Of a stretch of 64,000 bases of DNA, positions 32,721 to 39,948 are shown in pieces. Origin of the DNA: Streptomyces sp. f51. Its GTDB lineage: Bacteria; Actinomycetota; Actinomycetes; Streptomycetales; Streptomycetaceae. The DNA lies in assembly GCF_037940415.1 (NCBI RefSeq), contig NZ_CP149798.1, positions 8,028,599 through 8,092,598 of the forward strand, in the 5' to 3' direction. Position 1 is the first letter of the stretch. The number at the start of each line of letters is the position of its first letter. The translations under genes and the position numbers were made by a program. The notes under the pieces are model-generated. The model was not told where the DNA came from. It searched no databases and worked only from the letters and a program-made list of their open reading frames with translations.

Positions 32721-33965
32721 GTGTATCTGCGGTATTCCTTCCGGCTCGAGCCGACGCCGGGCCAGCGCATCGCGCTGGCCCGTACGTTCGGCTGTGCCCG
32801 GGTGGTCTACAACGATGCGCTGGCCGCGAGGAAGGCCGCCTATGCGGGGGACAAGTCGCGTATCCCGACGGGTGTTCTGGCACGGCAGGTGATCACGGAG
32901 GCGAAGAAGACGCCCGAGCGGGCATGGCTGGCGGAGATGTCGGTGGACGCCTTGCAGTCTTCTCTTCGTGATCTGGATACGGCGTACGCGAATTTCTTCG
33001 CGTCGGTGGCGGGGAAGCGGCCGGGGCGCCGTATGGGGCTTCCGGTGTTCAAGTCGAAGAAGGACAGCCGGCAGGGCGTCCGTTTCTCCAGGAACGGGTT
33101 CCGGCTGCGGGGCAACGGGCGGCTGAACCTCGCGAAGATCGGGGACGTCCGGGTCCGCTGGTCGCGTTCGCTGCCGTCGGCTCCGTCGTCGGTGACTGTG
33201 CTCAAGGATCCGTCGGGCCGGTACTTCGCGAGTTTCGTCGTTCAGGTCGAGCCCGAGCCGCTCGCGCCCGTCACGTCCGAGGTCGGCATCGACCTGGGGC
33301 TGATGCATTACGCCGTTCTCTCCGACGGCGAGGTGATCGACAATCCCCGCTTCCTGCGGCGTGCCGAGCGTCGGCTGAACAAGGCGCAGCGGGCGTTGAG
33401 CCGCAAGGCGAAGGGGTCGAGGAACCGGGCCAAGGCCCGGCTGAAGGTTGCCCGGGCGCATGCCCGGGTGGCCGATGCGCGCAGGGACTGGTGTCACCAG
33501 AGTGCTTCGAGGGTGGTCCGCGACAACCAAGCGGTCTACCTCGAAGACCTGGCGGTCTTTGGCCTGGCCCGTACTCGCATGGCCAAGTCTGTGCACGATG
33601 CCGCGTGGGGCATGTTCCGCCGGGTGCTGGAGGAGAAGGCGGCCCGCTGTGGCCGGCACGTCGGCATCGTTTCCCGCTGGCTGCCCTCCTCGCAGACGTG
33701 CTCGGTGTGCTGGGTCGTGGATGGGAAGAAGCCGCTGCACGTGCGTATCTGGCGGTGCGAGGGCTGCGGTACCGAACATGATCGCGACTTCAACGCGTCG
33801 CGTGTGATCCTCGCCGCCGGGCAGGCGGAGAGGCTAAACGCCCCTGGAGGGCCGGTCAGTCCTGGAGTGGAAAACCCACGCCGGGCACGGCTCGTTGAAC
33901 GGGGAACCCATCCGAAGGCCCAGCCGGTCACCACCGGCAGCCAGGCGGGAATCCCCGTCCTTTAG
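32721..33965 (+). CDS. tnpB: TnpB RNA-guided nuclease
   Basis: The protein has 414 residues, the usual TnpB length. The N-terminal wedge starts VYLRYSFRLEPTPGQ. The RuvC catalytic residues are present: Asp near residue 191 in GIDLGLMHYAVL, Glu near 274 in VYLEDLAVFGLA, and Asp near 355 in EHDRDFNASR. The zinc ribbon is CSVC...CEGC. Family members are programmable nucleases guided by an RNA from the right end of the element and are the ancestors of Cas12. GTG at 32721 is the first start next to the family N-terminus. The tail after NASRVILAAGQ (about 50 residues) reads into the right end and overlaps the guide-RNA region. All active-site residues suggest a functional enzyme. Confidence 0.93.
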   Translation: MYLRYSFRLEPTPGQRIALARTFGCARVVYNDALAARKAAYAGDKSRIPTGVLARQVITEAKKTPERAWLAEMSVDALQSSLRDLDTAYANFFASVAGKRPGRRMGLPVFKSKKDSRQGVRFSRNGFRLRGNGRLNLAKIGDVRVRWSRSLPSAPSSVTVLKDPSGRYFASFVVQVEPEPLAPVTSEVGIDLGLMHYAVLSDGEVIDNPRFLRRAERRLNKAQRALSRKAKGSRNRAKARLKVARAHARVADARRDWCHQSASRVVRDNQAVYLEDLAVFGLARTRMAKSVHDAAWGMFRRVLEEKAARCGRHVGIVSRWLPSSQTCSVCWVVDGKKPLHVRIWRCEGCGTEHDRDFNASRVILAAGQAERLNAPGGPVSPGVENPRRARLVERGTHPKAQPVTTGSQAGIPVL

Positions 33966-34002
33966 GGCGGGGAGGATGTCAAGGGTTGCCAATGCCGAAA
34001 AA
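33850..34002 (+). ncRNA. probable omega (reRNA) guide RNA of TnpB
   Basis: TnpB guide RNAs start inside the 3' part of tnpB and extend through the right-end hairpin into flanking DNA. Here the scaffold would end with the hairpin at 33953-33972 and GAGGATGTCAA. The guide would be the flank beginning GGGTTGCCAATGCC at 33983. The 5' boundary is a guess and transcription is not shown. Confidence 0.4.
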
Positions 34003-34561
34003 CCGCCGATGAGCACCCCCGAAACCCGCAAGCCACCCAGCCCGAGGGCCGGGGCTCTCCGAGCACCTCGCGTACCACCGACTGGGACGACGGCTCCAGC
34101 CGCTCGGTGGCGACCTGGTCGTAGTCGACGCCGTCGACCGGCCGCACATGGTCGGGGGCGCGGACCCACACTCGGTACTCCGCCGCCTCCTACAGTCAGC
34201 CCGTTTTTGTCTGCCGTCGCTTCCACAGCCGCGCGACGACCTCCTGCTCCAGATGGCCGAGCACCGGAGCGCCGGGCAAGTACGACCCGCACCGGCACCG
34301 GAGCGGTTGCGTCGTCGGAAGGCGTGGTCCACGGCCCCACGGTAGACAGCCGGACCTGGAAGCCCAGGCGGGAGCTGGAGTTTGAGGCATTCGGGGTGAT
34401 GCCTGTGCTGAGAGCTCGCATGGGGGCGCATCGGCCCGGCCCTCTGGTGAGGGCGGCCGATGTCAGCACAGCGCACCAGCCAGCAGCCCCGGGAAGGTGT
34501 CGACAACCCCGGCCAGATGTGCATCGGGAACCTTGGCAGTCGCCTGATCGTCCTCATCGAC
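33983..34561. other. gene-poor stretch after the TnpB element
   Basis: No convincing gene is seen. A minus-strand open stretch near 34170-34000 reads WVRAPDHVRPVDGVDYDQVA and might be a protein remnant I cannot name. The last 100 bases form the upstream region of the small gene at 34562. Confidence 0.35.
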
Positions 34562-34912
34562 ATGCCTTGCGTTCTCGTTCTTGGAATCGACCCGCGTGCT
34601 GTGCCCGGCATGGACGGAGGCAGCATCCGAGCGGCCCTCGATCAGGAACTGGCCCGGTTTGGCGAACACGCCATCGATGCGTCCATGACGCTGATCGGGC
34701 TGGACGAGTCGGCGGAGTCGACGATCGCTGCAGCACTCTCCGAGCACGACTGGGACGTCGTCGTCATCGGGGGTGGAATCCGCAAACCGGAGCCGCTTCT
34801 CCCCCTCTTTGAGCAGGTCGTGAATCTGGTTCGGCGTCATGCGCCGCAGGCCGCAATCGCGTTCAACACGAGTGGCGGCGACAGCGTCGAAGCAGCCAAG
34901 CGGTGGCTGTGA
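34562..34912 (+). CDS. conserved hypothetical small protein
   Basis: The protein has 116 residues. It reads MPCVLVLGIDPRAVPGMDG, then LIGLDESAESTIAAAL, DWDVVVIGGGIRKPEP and APQAAIAFNTSGGDSVEAA. The alternating beta-alpha pattern with VLVLGID and VVVIGGGIR suggests a small Rossmann-like or response-regulator-like fold, but no phosphate-binding loop of a known family is clear. The start is taken at the ATG at 34562; a longer frame begins at 34460 without better support. It stands alone. The pattern is widespread in Streptomyces as I recall, but the function is unknown. Confidence 0.6.
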   Translation: MPCVLVLGIDPRAVPGMDGGSIRAALDQELARFGEHAIDASMTLIGLDESAESTIAAALSEHDWDVVVIGGGIRKPEPLLPLFEQVVNLVRRHAPQAAIAFNTSGGDSVEAAKRWL

Positions 34913-35031
34913 GCCGGTCCCCGAGCCCAGTACACCACGTCGCTCTTCAGTGACGATCGGCCCGTGCTAACCGGCCCTCGATGCGTTACGCGGTCAGGCC
35001 GAAGACAGTGTCCTTGACCTGACCGCCCAGG

Positions 35032-35325
35032 TCACAGCCACGCTTGATCGGAGCTTGAGATAACGGCCATCGCGGCGAAGAACGCGAACAGCAGCTTGCC
35101 GGGGCCGGTGGGGTCGTAGCTGCCGGGCAGGGGGCCGGTCTGCATCTCCAGGACCAAGCCGTGGCAGCAGTTGGCGAGCCGGGCGACGTTCTTGAACCGG
35201 CCGGTGCGGTAGATCCCGGCGACCGCGCCCGAGCGTGAGCGGCAGGGTGAGCCGGGCTGGATGCCGCAGCGCGGGCACTCGTGGCGCTCGACGTCGTCGG
35301 TGTCGCATGCGCAGGCCGCGGTCAC
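35032..35325 (-). pseudogene. serine recombinase with internal deletion
   Basis: The N-terminus reads ECPRCGIQPGSPCRSRSGA with YRTGRFKNVARLA. This is the zinc-finger-like extension (CxxC...C) that precedes the resolvase domain of a Streptomyces serine recombinase group. It then jumps to YDPTGPGKLLFAFFAAMA, a segment from the middle of the resolvase catalytic domain. The catalytic serine region and the C-terminus are missing, so a deletion has fused two distant parts. The product is not a functional recombinase. Confidence 0.6.
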
Positions 35326-35400
35326 GGCGTGGCACTAGGCGCCTTCGGAGTGGAGCGGCCGCCGGGCCGCTCCTTGCCATCCGCTCCACGCCGCAATAAC

Positions 35401-35429
35401 ATTACGACCGTAAGCTAAACGATCGTAAT
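35401..35429. promoter_or_regulatory. TetR-type inverted repeat before the SDR gene
   Basis: ATTACGACCGT at 35401-35411 is inverted (one mismatch) with ACGATCGTAAT at 35419-35429 across AAGCTAA. It lies 23 bases before the SDR start at 35452. The size fits a TetR-family operator and may be bound by the TetR-like protein at 38478 or by an external regulator. Confidence 0.65.
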
Positions 35430-35451
35430 TCAATTGCTCAAGGAGTCCGTC

Positions 35452-36267
35452 ATGGCGACACATCGGCCGGTAGCACTCGTGACGGGGGCGTCATCGGGGA
35501 TCGGTAACACAACCGCTAGCGCCTTTGTCGCAGCCGGGTTCGAGGTGATCGGAACCGGGCGAAACACCTCGGGCCTCACTCCGCCCGCCGGTGTGACCTT
35601 CCTCGATCTCGACGTGACCAGTGACGAATCCGTCACGGCTGCCGTCCAGGAAGTGATCGAACGGTTCGGACGGATCGACGTCCTCGTCAACAATGCCGGT
35701 CTGGGCTCGGCCGGCGCCGCCGAGGAGAACTCCGTTGTCCAGGCCCAGAGCCTGTTCAACCTCAACTTCTTCGGTCTCGTCCGCATGTCGAAGGCCGTCC
35801 TGCCGCACATGCGCGCCCAGGGTCGGGGACGCATCGTCAACCTCTCGTCCGTCCTCGGCGTCATCCCGCAGCCCTACATGGCCCTCTACGTCGCCGCGAA
35901 GCACGCAGTCGAGGGCTACTCAGAGTCCCTGGACCACGAAGTCCGCGAGCACGGCGTCCGCGTCCTGCTCGTCGAGCCCGGCTACACCCGCACCGCCTTC
36001 GATGCCAATGCCGCGCAGCCCGACACCCCGCTGCCGCTGTATGCGGAGCGGCGGCGTGTCTTCGACGAAGTGGTCGCTGCGGCGATGAAGGCCGGCGACG
36101 ACCCCGCCGTCGTCGCCAAGAAGATCGTCATGGCGGCCACCGCCCCGAAGCCGAAGCTGCGCTACACCGCCGGACCGCTCGCCTCACGCATCACCACCGC
36201 GCGACGCCTTCTCCCCGCCGGGATCTTCGACAAGCAGATCCGCAGGTTCAACCGGATGCCCGGCTGA
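35452..36267 (+). CDS. short-chain dehydrogenase/reductase
   Basis: The enzyme has 271 residues of the classical SDR type. The cofactor motif TGASSGIG is at about residues 12-19, NNAG at about 84, the catalytic Ser in IVNLSSVLG, and YxxxK in YVAAKHAVEGYSE. The early GTGR-like motif GTGRNT suggests NADP(H). These enzymes oxidise or reduce small alcohols and ketones. ATG at 35452 follows AAGGAG at 35440. It is the first of three same-strand genes (SDR, hydrolase, medium-chain reductase) followed by a TetR gene, so it probably belongs to a compact catabolic or detoxification operon. The substrate is unknown. Confidence 0.9.
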   Translation: MATHRPVALVTGASSGIGNTTASAFVAAGFEVIGTGRNTSGLTPPAGVTFLDLDVTSDESVTAAVQEVIERFGRIDVLVNNAGLGSAGAAEENSVVQAQSLFNLNFFGLVRMSKAVLPHMRAQGRGRIVNLSSVLGVIPQPYMALYVAAKHAVEGYSESLDHEVREHGVRVLLVEPGYTRTAFDANAAQPDTPLPLYAERRRVFDEVVAAAMKAGDDPAVVAKKIVMAATAPKPKLRYTAGPLASRITTARRLLPAGIFDKQIRRFNRMPG

Positions 36268-36338
36268 CGTCGCACGTGGCCCATCGACCCGCGCGCGAGA
36301 GAGGCGCGTTCAGCTCTGACCTGACAAGGAACATCACC

Positions 36339-37250
36339 ATGGGAATCGGCACGGAAGCACAGCAGTTCGCGCAGTTCCTCGAAAGCGTGCGTGCGAAGGC
36401 GTCGACGCCGGGCCTCGACCTGGCCGTCGTCCGCGCCATCGTCGATACCCATGCGTCGGCATCGACCGAGCCGGAAGGCGTCACCTACGCCGACGTGGAC
36501 GCGGAGGGCGTCCCGGCCCTGTGGGCCATCCCTGAGGGCGCCGGCCCTCACAAGGCGCTGCTCCACTTCCATTTCGGCGGATCGGTCGCCGCCTCGATCA
36601 CATCGGACCGCAAGGCCGCCGGCCACATCGCCAAGGCGGCCGGAGCCCGCTCGCTGGTCGTGGGCTTCCGCCTGGCGCCCGAGCACCCCCACCCGGCGCA
36701 GATCGACGATGCCGAGACCGCCTACCACTGGCTGCTCGCGCAGGGCTACGAGCCGCGGAACATCGGCAGCACCGGCCACTCCATCGGAGGCACCCTCGCG
36801 GTCGCGCTGCCGCTGCGCCTGCTCGCCAGGGGCGAGGCAGTCCCCGGGGCGATCGTCAGCATCTCGCCGTGGACCGACCTCATCATCAGCAACTCGAAGG
36901 TGGACGAGAACGAGGGACTCGACAAGATGCTCAGCCGGGACATCCTTGAGCAGTTCCGAGCGGCTTGGCTGCAGGATTCCGGCGTGGACTTCACCGATCC
37001 CGAGATCAGCATCGTGAACGCCGATCTGACCGGCCTGCCGCCCACGGCCCTGCACTACGGCGAGTATGAGGCGCTTGCCGGTGAGGGCGCCGACTTCGGC
37101 CGCCGACTCGCCGACTTCAAGATCGTCTCCGAGGTCCGCCCGCTGCCCGGGGGCCAGCACTCGTTCATCCTGGGCGCGGGGCGCGTGCCCGAGGTGGACC
37201 GGGCGATCGGGCAGATGGGTCAGTGGCTTCGCCGGCACCTCGGCCGCTGA
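36339..37250 (+). CDS. alpha/beta hydrolase, HSL-like
   Basis: The protein has 303 residues and an HSL-type fold. The oxyanion region is HFHFGGSVA, a variant of the usual HGGG. The nucleophile motif is GHSIGGTLAVAL, with GxSxGG retained. The acidic residue is likely in LHYGEYEALAGEG and the histidine in GGQHSFILG. It is soluble and probably acts on acyl esters. ATG at 36339 follows AAGGA. It lies 71 bases after the SDR gene and 74 before the reductase gene. Confidence 0.88.
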   Translation: MGIGTEAQQFAQFLESVRAKASTPGLDLAVVRAIVDTHASASTEPEGVTYADVDAEGVPALWAIPEGAGPHKALLHFHFGGSVAASITSDRKAAGHIAKAAGARSLVVGFRLAPEHPHPAQIDDAETAYHWLLAQGYEPRNIGSTGHSIGGTLAVALPLRLLARGEAVPGAIVSISPWTDLIISNSKVDENEGLDKMLSRDILEQFRAAWLQDSGVDFTDPEISIVNADLTGLPPTALHYGEYEALAGEGADFGRRLADFKIVSEVRPLPGGQHSFILGAGRVPEVDRAIGQMGQWLRRHLGR

Positions 37251-37324
37251 GGTGGAAGCTACCCGGACATGCGCATCGTCCGTCGAGCAGGCAACCGAGA
37301 AGATCACGCGAAGGGATAGCTGAC

Positions 37325-38338
37325 ATGAAGGCATTCGTCGTCGAGAAGTACGGCAAGGACGGCCTGCGCGCCGCTGACGTTCCCGAGCCCACCGTCGGGG
37401 CCGGCGACGTCCTGGTCCGGGTGAGCGCTGCCAGCATCAACCCGCTGGACAAGATGGTCCGCAACGGGGAGTTCAAGCGACTCTTGAAGTACAAGCTGCC
37501 GTTCGTGCTCGGCCACGACGTCGCCGGGATCGTGACGCAGGTCGGGTCCGCCGTGCGCGACGTGGCAGTCGGCGACGAGGTCTACGCACGTCCCCGCGAC
37601 CTGCGGATCGGAGGCTTCGCCGAGTTCATCGCGATCGACCAGGACGACGTCTCATCCAAGCCGGAGTCACTCACCCTCCGCGAGGCGGCCGCGGTGCCGC
37701 TGGTGGCTCTGGCCGCCTGGCAGATCCTCGTCGACCGCGCCCACGTGAAGCCGGGCCAGAAGGTGCTCATCCACGCCGGTGCCGGCGGCCTCGGATCGAC
37801 GGCCATCCAGCTCGCCAAGCACCTCGGTGCCACAGTGGCGACGACCGCGAACACTGCTTCCGAGAAGCTGGTCAGGAGCCTCGGTGCCGACATCGTCGTC
37901 GACTACACCACGGAGGACTTCTCGCAGGTGCTGTCCGGCTACGACCTGGTGCTGGACTCGCTGGGTGGAGTCAACCTCAAGAAGTCGCTGACTGTACTGA
38001 AGCCCGGTGGCTTGGCCATCAGTGTCGTCGGCCCCCCGGACGCCGCGTTCGCCAAGCAGCTCGGCGCCCCATCTCTTCTGGGCCTGGTCATGAACGTGCT
38101 CAGTCGCAAGATCCGCAAGCAGGCCAAGGTCCTAGGCGTGCGCTATGAGTTCTTCTTCATGCAGGCCAGCGGCGCCCAGCTCCGTGAACTCGGAGCCCTG
38201 TACGACAGCGGACGGCTCCGCCCGGTCATCGACCGAACTTTCCCCTTCGACCAGACGCTCGAGGCGATGGCGTACGTCGAGCAGGGGCGTACCACGGCCG
38301 GAAAGGTCGTGATCTCGATGACGCCCGGCAGCGACTGA
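37325..38338 (+). CDS. zinc-independent medium-chain reductase (quinone-oxidoreductase-like)
   Basis: The enzyme has 337 residues. The N-terminal GroES-like domain has GHDVAGIVTQVGS and GDEVYARPRD. The Rossmann domain has the nucleotide motif HAGAGGLGSTAIQLAK. The structural zinc cysteines and the catalytic zinc ligands of alcohol dehydrogenases are absent, which places it with NADPH:quinone or enone reductases. The substrate is unknown. It is the third gene of the SDR-hydrolase-reductase series, and the ATG at 37325 follows AGGGATAGCTGAC. Confidence 0.92.
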   Translation: MKAFVVEKYGKDGLRAADVPEPTVGAGDVLVRVSAASINPLDKMVRNGEFKRLLKYKLPFVLGHDVAGIVTQVGSAVRDVAVGDEVYARPRDLRIGGFAEFIAIDQDDVSSKPESLTLREAAAVPLVALAAWQILVDRAHVKPGQKVLIHAGAGGLGSTAIQLAKHLGATVATTANTASEKLVRSLGADIVVDYTTEDFSQVLSGYDLVLDSLGGVNLKKSLTVLKPGGLAISVVGPPDAAFAKQLGAPSLLGLVMNVLSRKIRKQAKVLGVRYEFFFMQASGAQLRELGALYDSGRLRPVIDRTFPFDQTLEAMAYVEQGRTTAGKVVISMTPGSD

Positions 38339-38394
38339 ACCGGGCTGCCCTGCAGAGAAGGCGTGGCGGTGCTCCAGATGCCGTTCGCCTCCAC

Positions 38395-38418
38395 ATTGGA
38401 GTGCGTTCATAATCCAAT
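38395..38418. promoter_or_regulatory. inverted repeat upstream of the TetR-like gene
   Basis: ATTGGA at 38395-38400 is inverted with TCCAAT at 38413-38418 across 12 bases, 60 bases before the TetR-like start. It may be an autoregulatory operator. Confidence 0.5.
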
Positions 38419-38477
38419 ATGATGGAGAAGCCGGCTGAGGGCAGGCGACCCCTCCGGCGCACAAAAGGAGCGAGCGC

Positions 38478-39074
38478 GTGGCGCGTTACGGGAAAGAGCA
38501 CAAGCAGGCGACCAGGCAGCGGATCATCGAGACCGCCGGCCGCCGCTTCAAGCAGGACGGTATCGACGGCTCGGGCATCTCGACGCTGATGGCGGACGCC
38601 GGACTGACCAACGGCGCCTTCTACGCCCACTTCGAATCCAAGGACGACCTCGTGGCCGCCGCTGTCGCGGACCAGTTGCGCGCGCAGTACGCGAACGTCA
38701 TCGAGCAGGCGACCCCCGGGATCGCCGGACTCGAGCAGATCGTACGATGGTACCTGTCGCCCCAGCACCGCGACAGCCCCGACGACGGCTGCCCCTCCGC
38801 CGCACTCCTCGATGAGATCGGGCGCTGCACGGACGAGACCAAGCAGGCGTACACCGACGGCGTACTCGCCGTCATCGACGGTATCGCCGCTCGCCTGGCG
38901 CCCGCCGATCCGCGCTCGATGCGCACGAAGACCCTCAACGTCTACGCCATGATGGTCGGGACACTGCAGCTCTCCCGCGCCCTGTCCAACCGGCGACTCT
39001 CCGACGAGCTCCTCGAAGAGGGCATCCGCAACGCCCTCACTCTGCTCAGCGCACAACCACCAGGCAGCGGCTGA
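38478..39074 (+). CDS. TetR-family transcriptional regulator
   Basis: The regulator has 198 residues. The N-terminal helix-turn-helix is RQRIIETAGRRFKQDGID, then ISTLMADAGLTNGAFYAHFESKDDLV, the canonical TetR pattern. The C-terminal domain has a DGCPSAALLDEIGR segment typical of the group beside oxidoreductases. The GTG at 38478 follows AAGGAGCGAGC. It lies 140 bases after the reductase gene. It probably represses the SDR-hydrolase-reductase genes in the absence of an inducing compound. The operator near 35401 is one candidate site. Confidence 0.92.
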   Translation: MARYGKEHKQATRQRIIETAGRRFKQDGIDGSGISTLMADAGLTNGAFYAHFESKDDLVAAAVADQLRAQYANVIEQATPGIAGLEQIVRWYLSPQHRDSPDDGCPSAALLDEIGRCTDETKQAYTDGVLAVIDGIAARLAPADPRSMRTKTLNVYAMMVGTLQLSRALSNRRLSDELLEEGIRNALTLLSAQPPGSG

Positions 39075-39105
39075 AGGTGCTGTTTGACGGGGACGAGGCG
39101 CCCTC

Positions 39106-39365
39106 CTACCAATGGCCGGTGCGCTCCCGGGAAGGCGCCGTCTGCCGTGCATCCGCCCGCTGGTGGCCGGGGATGACCGCGGCCGGGTGGAGGTCGAGCC
39201 GGTTGCTCATGTCCAGCTCGAACCGGCCGCAGGGTTTGACGTGGGTCCAGAACAGCGGGGACAGCGCGCGCTGGTGGGCGTCGCCGAGGCGCCCAGGCGC
39301 CCCACCCACTTCGGCTCGGCCAGGACTTCCTGCATTAGCAGGGTGTTCACGTGTTCTCTGAACTT
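39106..39365 (-). pseudogene. Tn3-family transposase, extreme C-terminal remnant
   Basis: On the minus strand two frames read EHVNTLLMQEVLAEPKW and VGRLG, then LGDAHQRALSPLFWTHVKP with CGRFELDMSNRLDL. This resembles the last part of Tn3-type transposases (LSPLFWTHVNPYGRF.LDM..RLDL). One frameshift lies near 39310. No catalytic residue remains. Confidence 0.45.
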
Positions 39366-39948
39366 CGAGAATCGGCGGCCGCGCCCGTGGTTGAGGGTCA
39401 CGTCTAGTCGCGGGAGATGTAGCCGTGGGCGGTCGGGTACGCGGATGCCGTCGTTTGCGAGCGACACCTGCACGAGTCGCTTGAACGGGGCATCGGACGT
39501 CTGGCTCTCCCTACGAAGGTGGTCCGGCGCCTCAGCGAAGCTGTCTCGGCCGTGGGCGATGCCTTGGAGCGAAGAATTCCATACTCCACAGGCTTCACCG
39601 ACCAGCAGGCGACGTCTCCTTCCGCTTCTGGGACCTGACGGTCGAACCGCCGACCCGACATCGCTTTGGGTGATCCCGGCGTCCGCGCCGAGCGCCTTGA
39701 CCATCGCGGTCGATGAACCCCTGCGCGCCTTCCTCCCCGCAACGCAGGACCGCGACCGGCTTTGAACCGGACTCCGGTGGCGGACGTGATCAGTGCGACG
39801 CCACCCCGTTCCCCTGAAGGTGACTGACAGCAGCGAGAGGGCGGGGCAGTCGTTGTTGGGCGCTCCCGGATGTTGAGGCCGTACCCCGGTTCTCGTCGTC
39901 GGCCTGGGCGGGCCGAGATGCGGCAGGCATCGGCACGCTCCGGAGGAG
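39366..39948. other. gene-poor stretch with a possible IS256 scrap
   Basis: No intact gene is seen. On the minus strand near 39704-39640 a frame reads MVKALGADAGITQSDV, which resembles the VDDLVKALGADTGISKSEV region of IS256 transposases but stops after about 17 residues. The rest is unrecognised. It is the spacer between the SDR/TetR cluster and the methyltransferase of the defence island. Confidence 0.4.

Larger units (their letters stand above)
32604..33982 (+). mobile_element. IS200/IS605-type (IS1341 group) element with TnpB only
   Basis: The element contains one tnpB gene and no TnpA transposase. A hairpin CCCCGGCC-TTCA-GGCCGGGG at 32609-32628 marks the left end, and CCCCGTCC-TTTA-GGGCGGGG at 33953-33972, followed by GAGGATGTCAA, marks the right end. 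The TCAA at 33979-33982 fits the right cleavage site of this family. The left border is estimated. No target duplication is expected for these elements. Mobilisation would need a TnpA from elsewhere. Confidence 0.75.
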
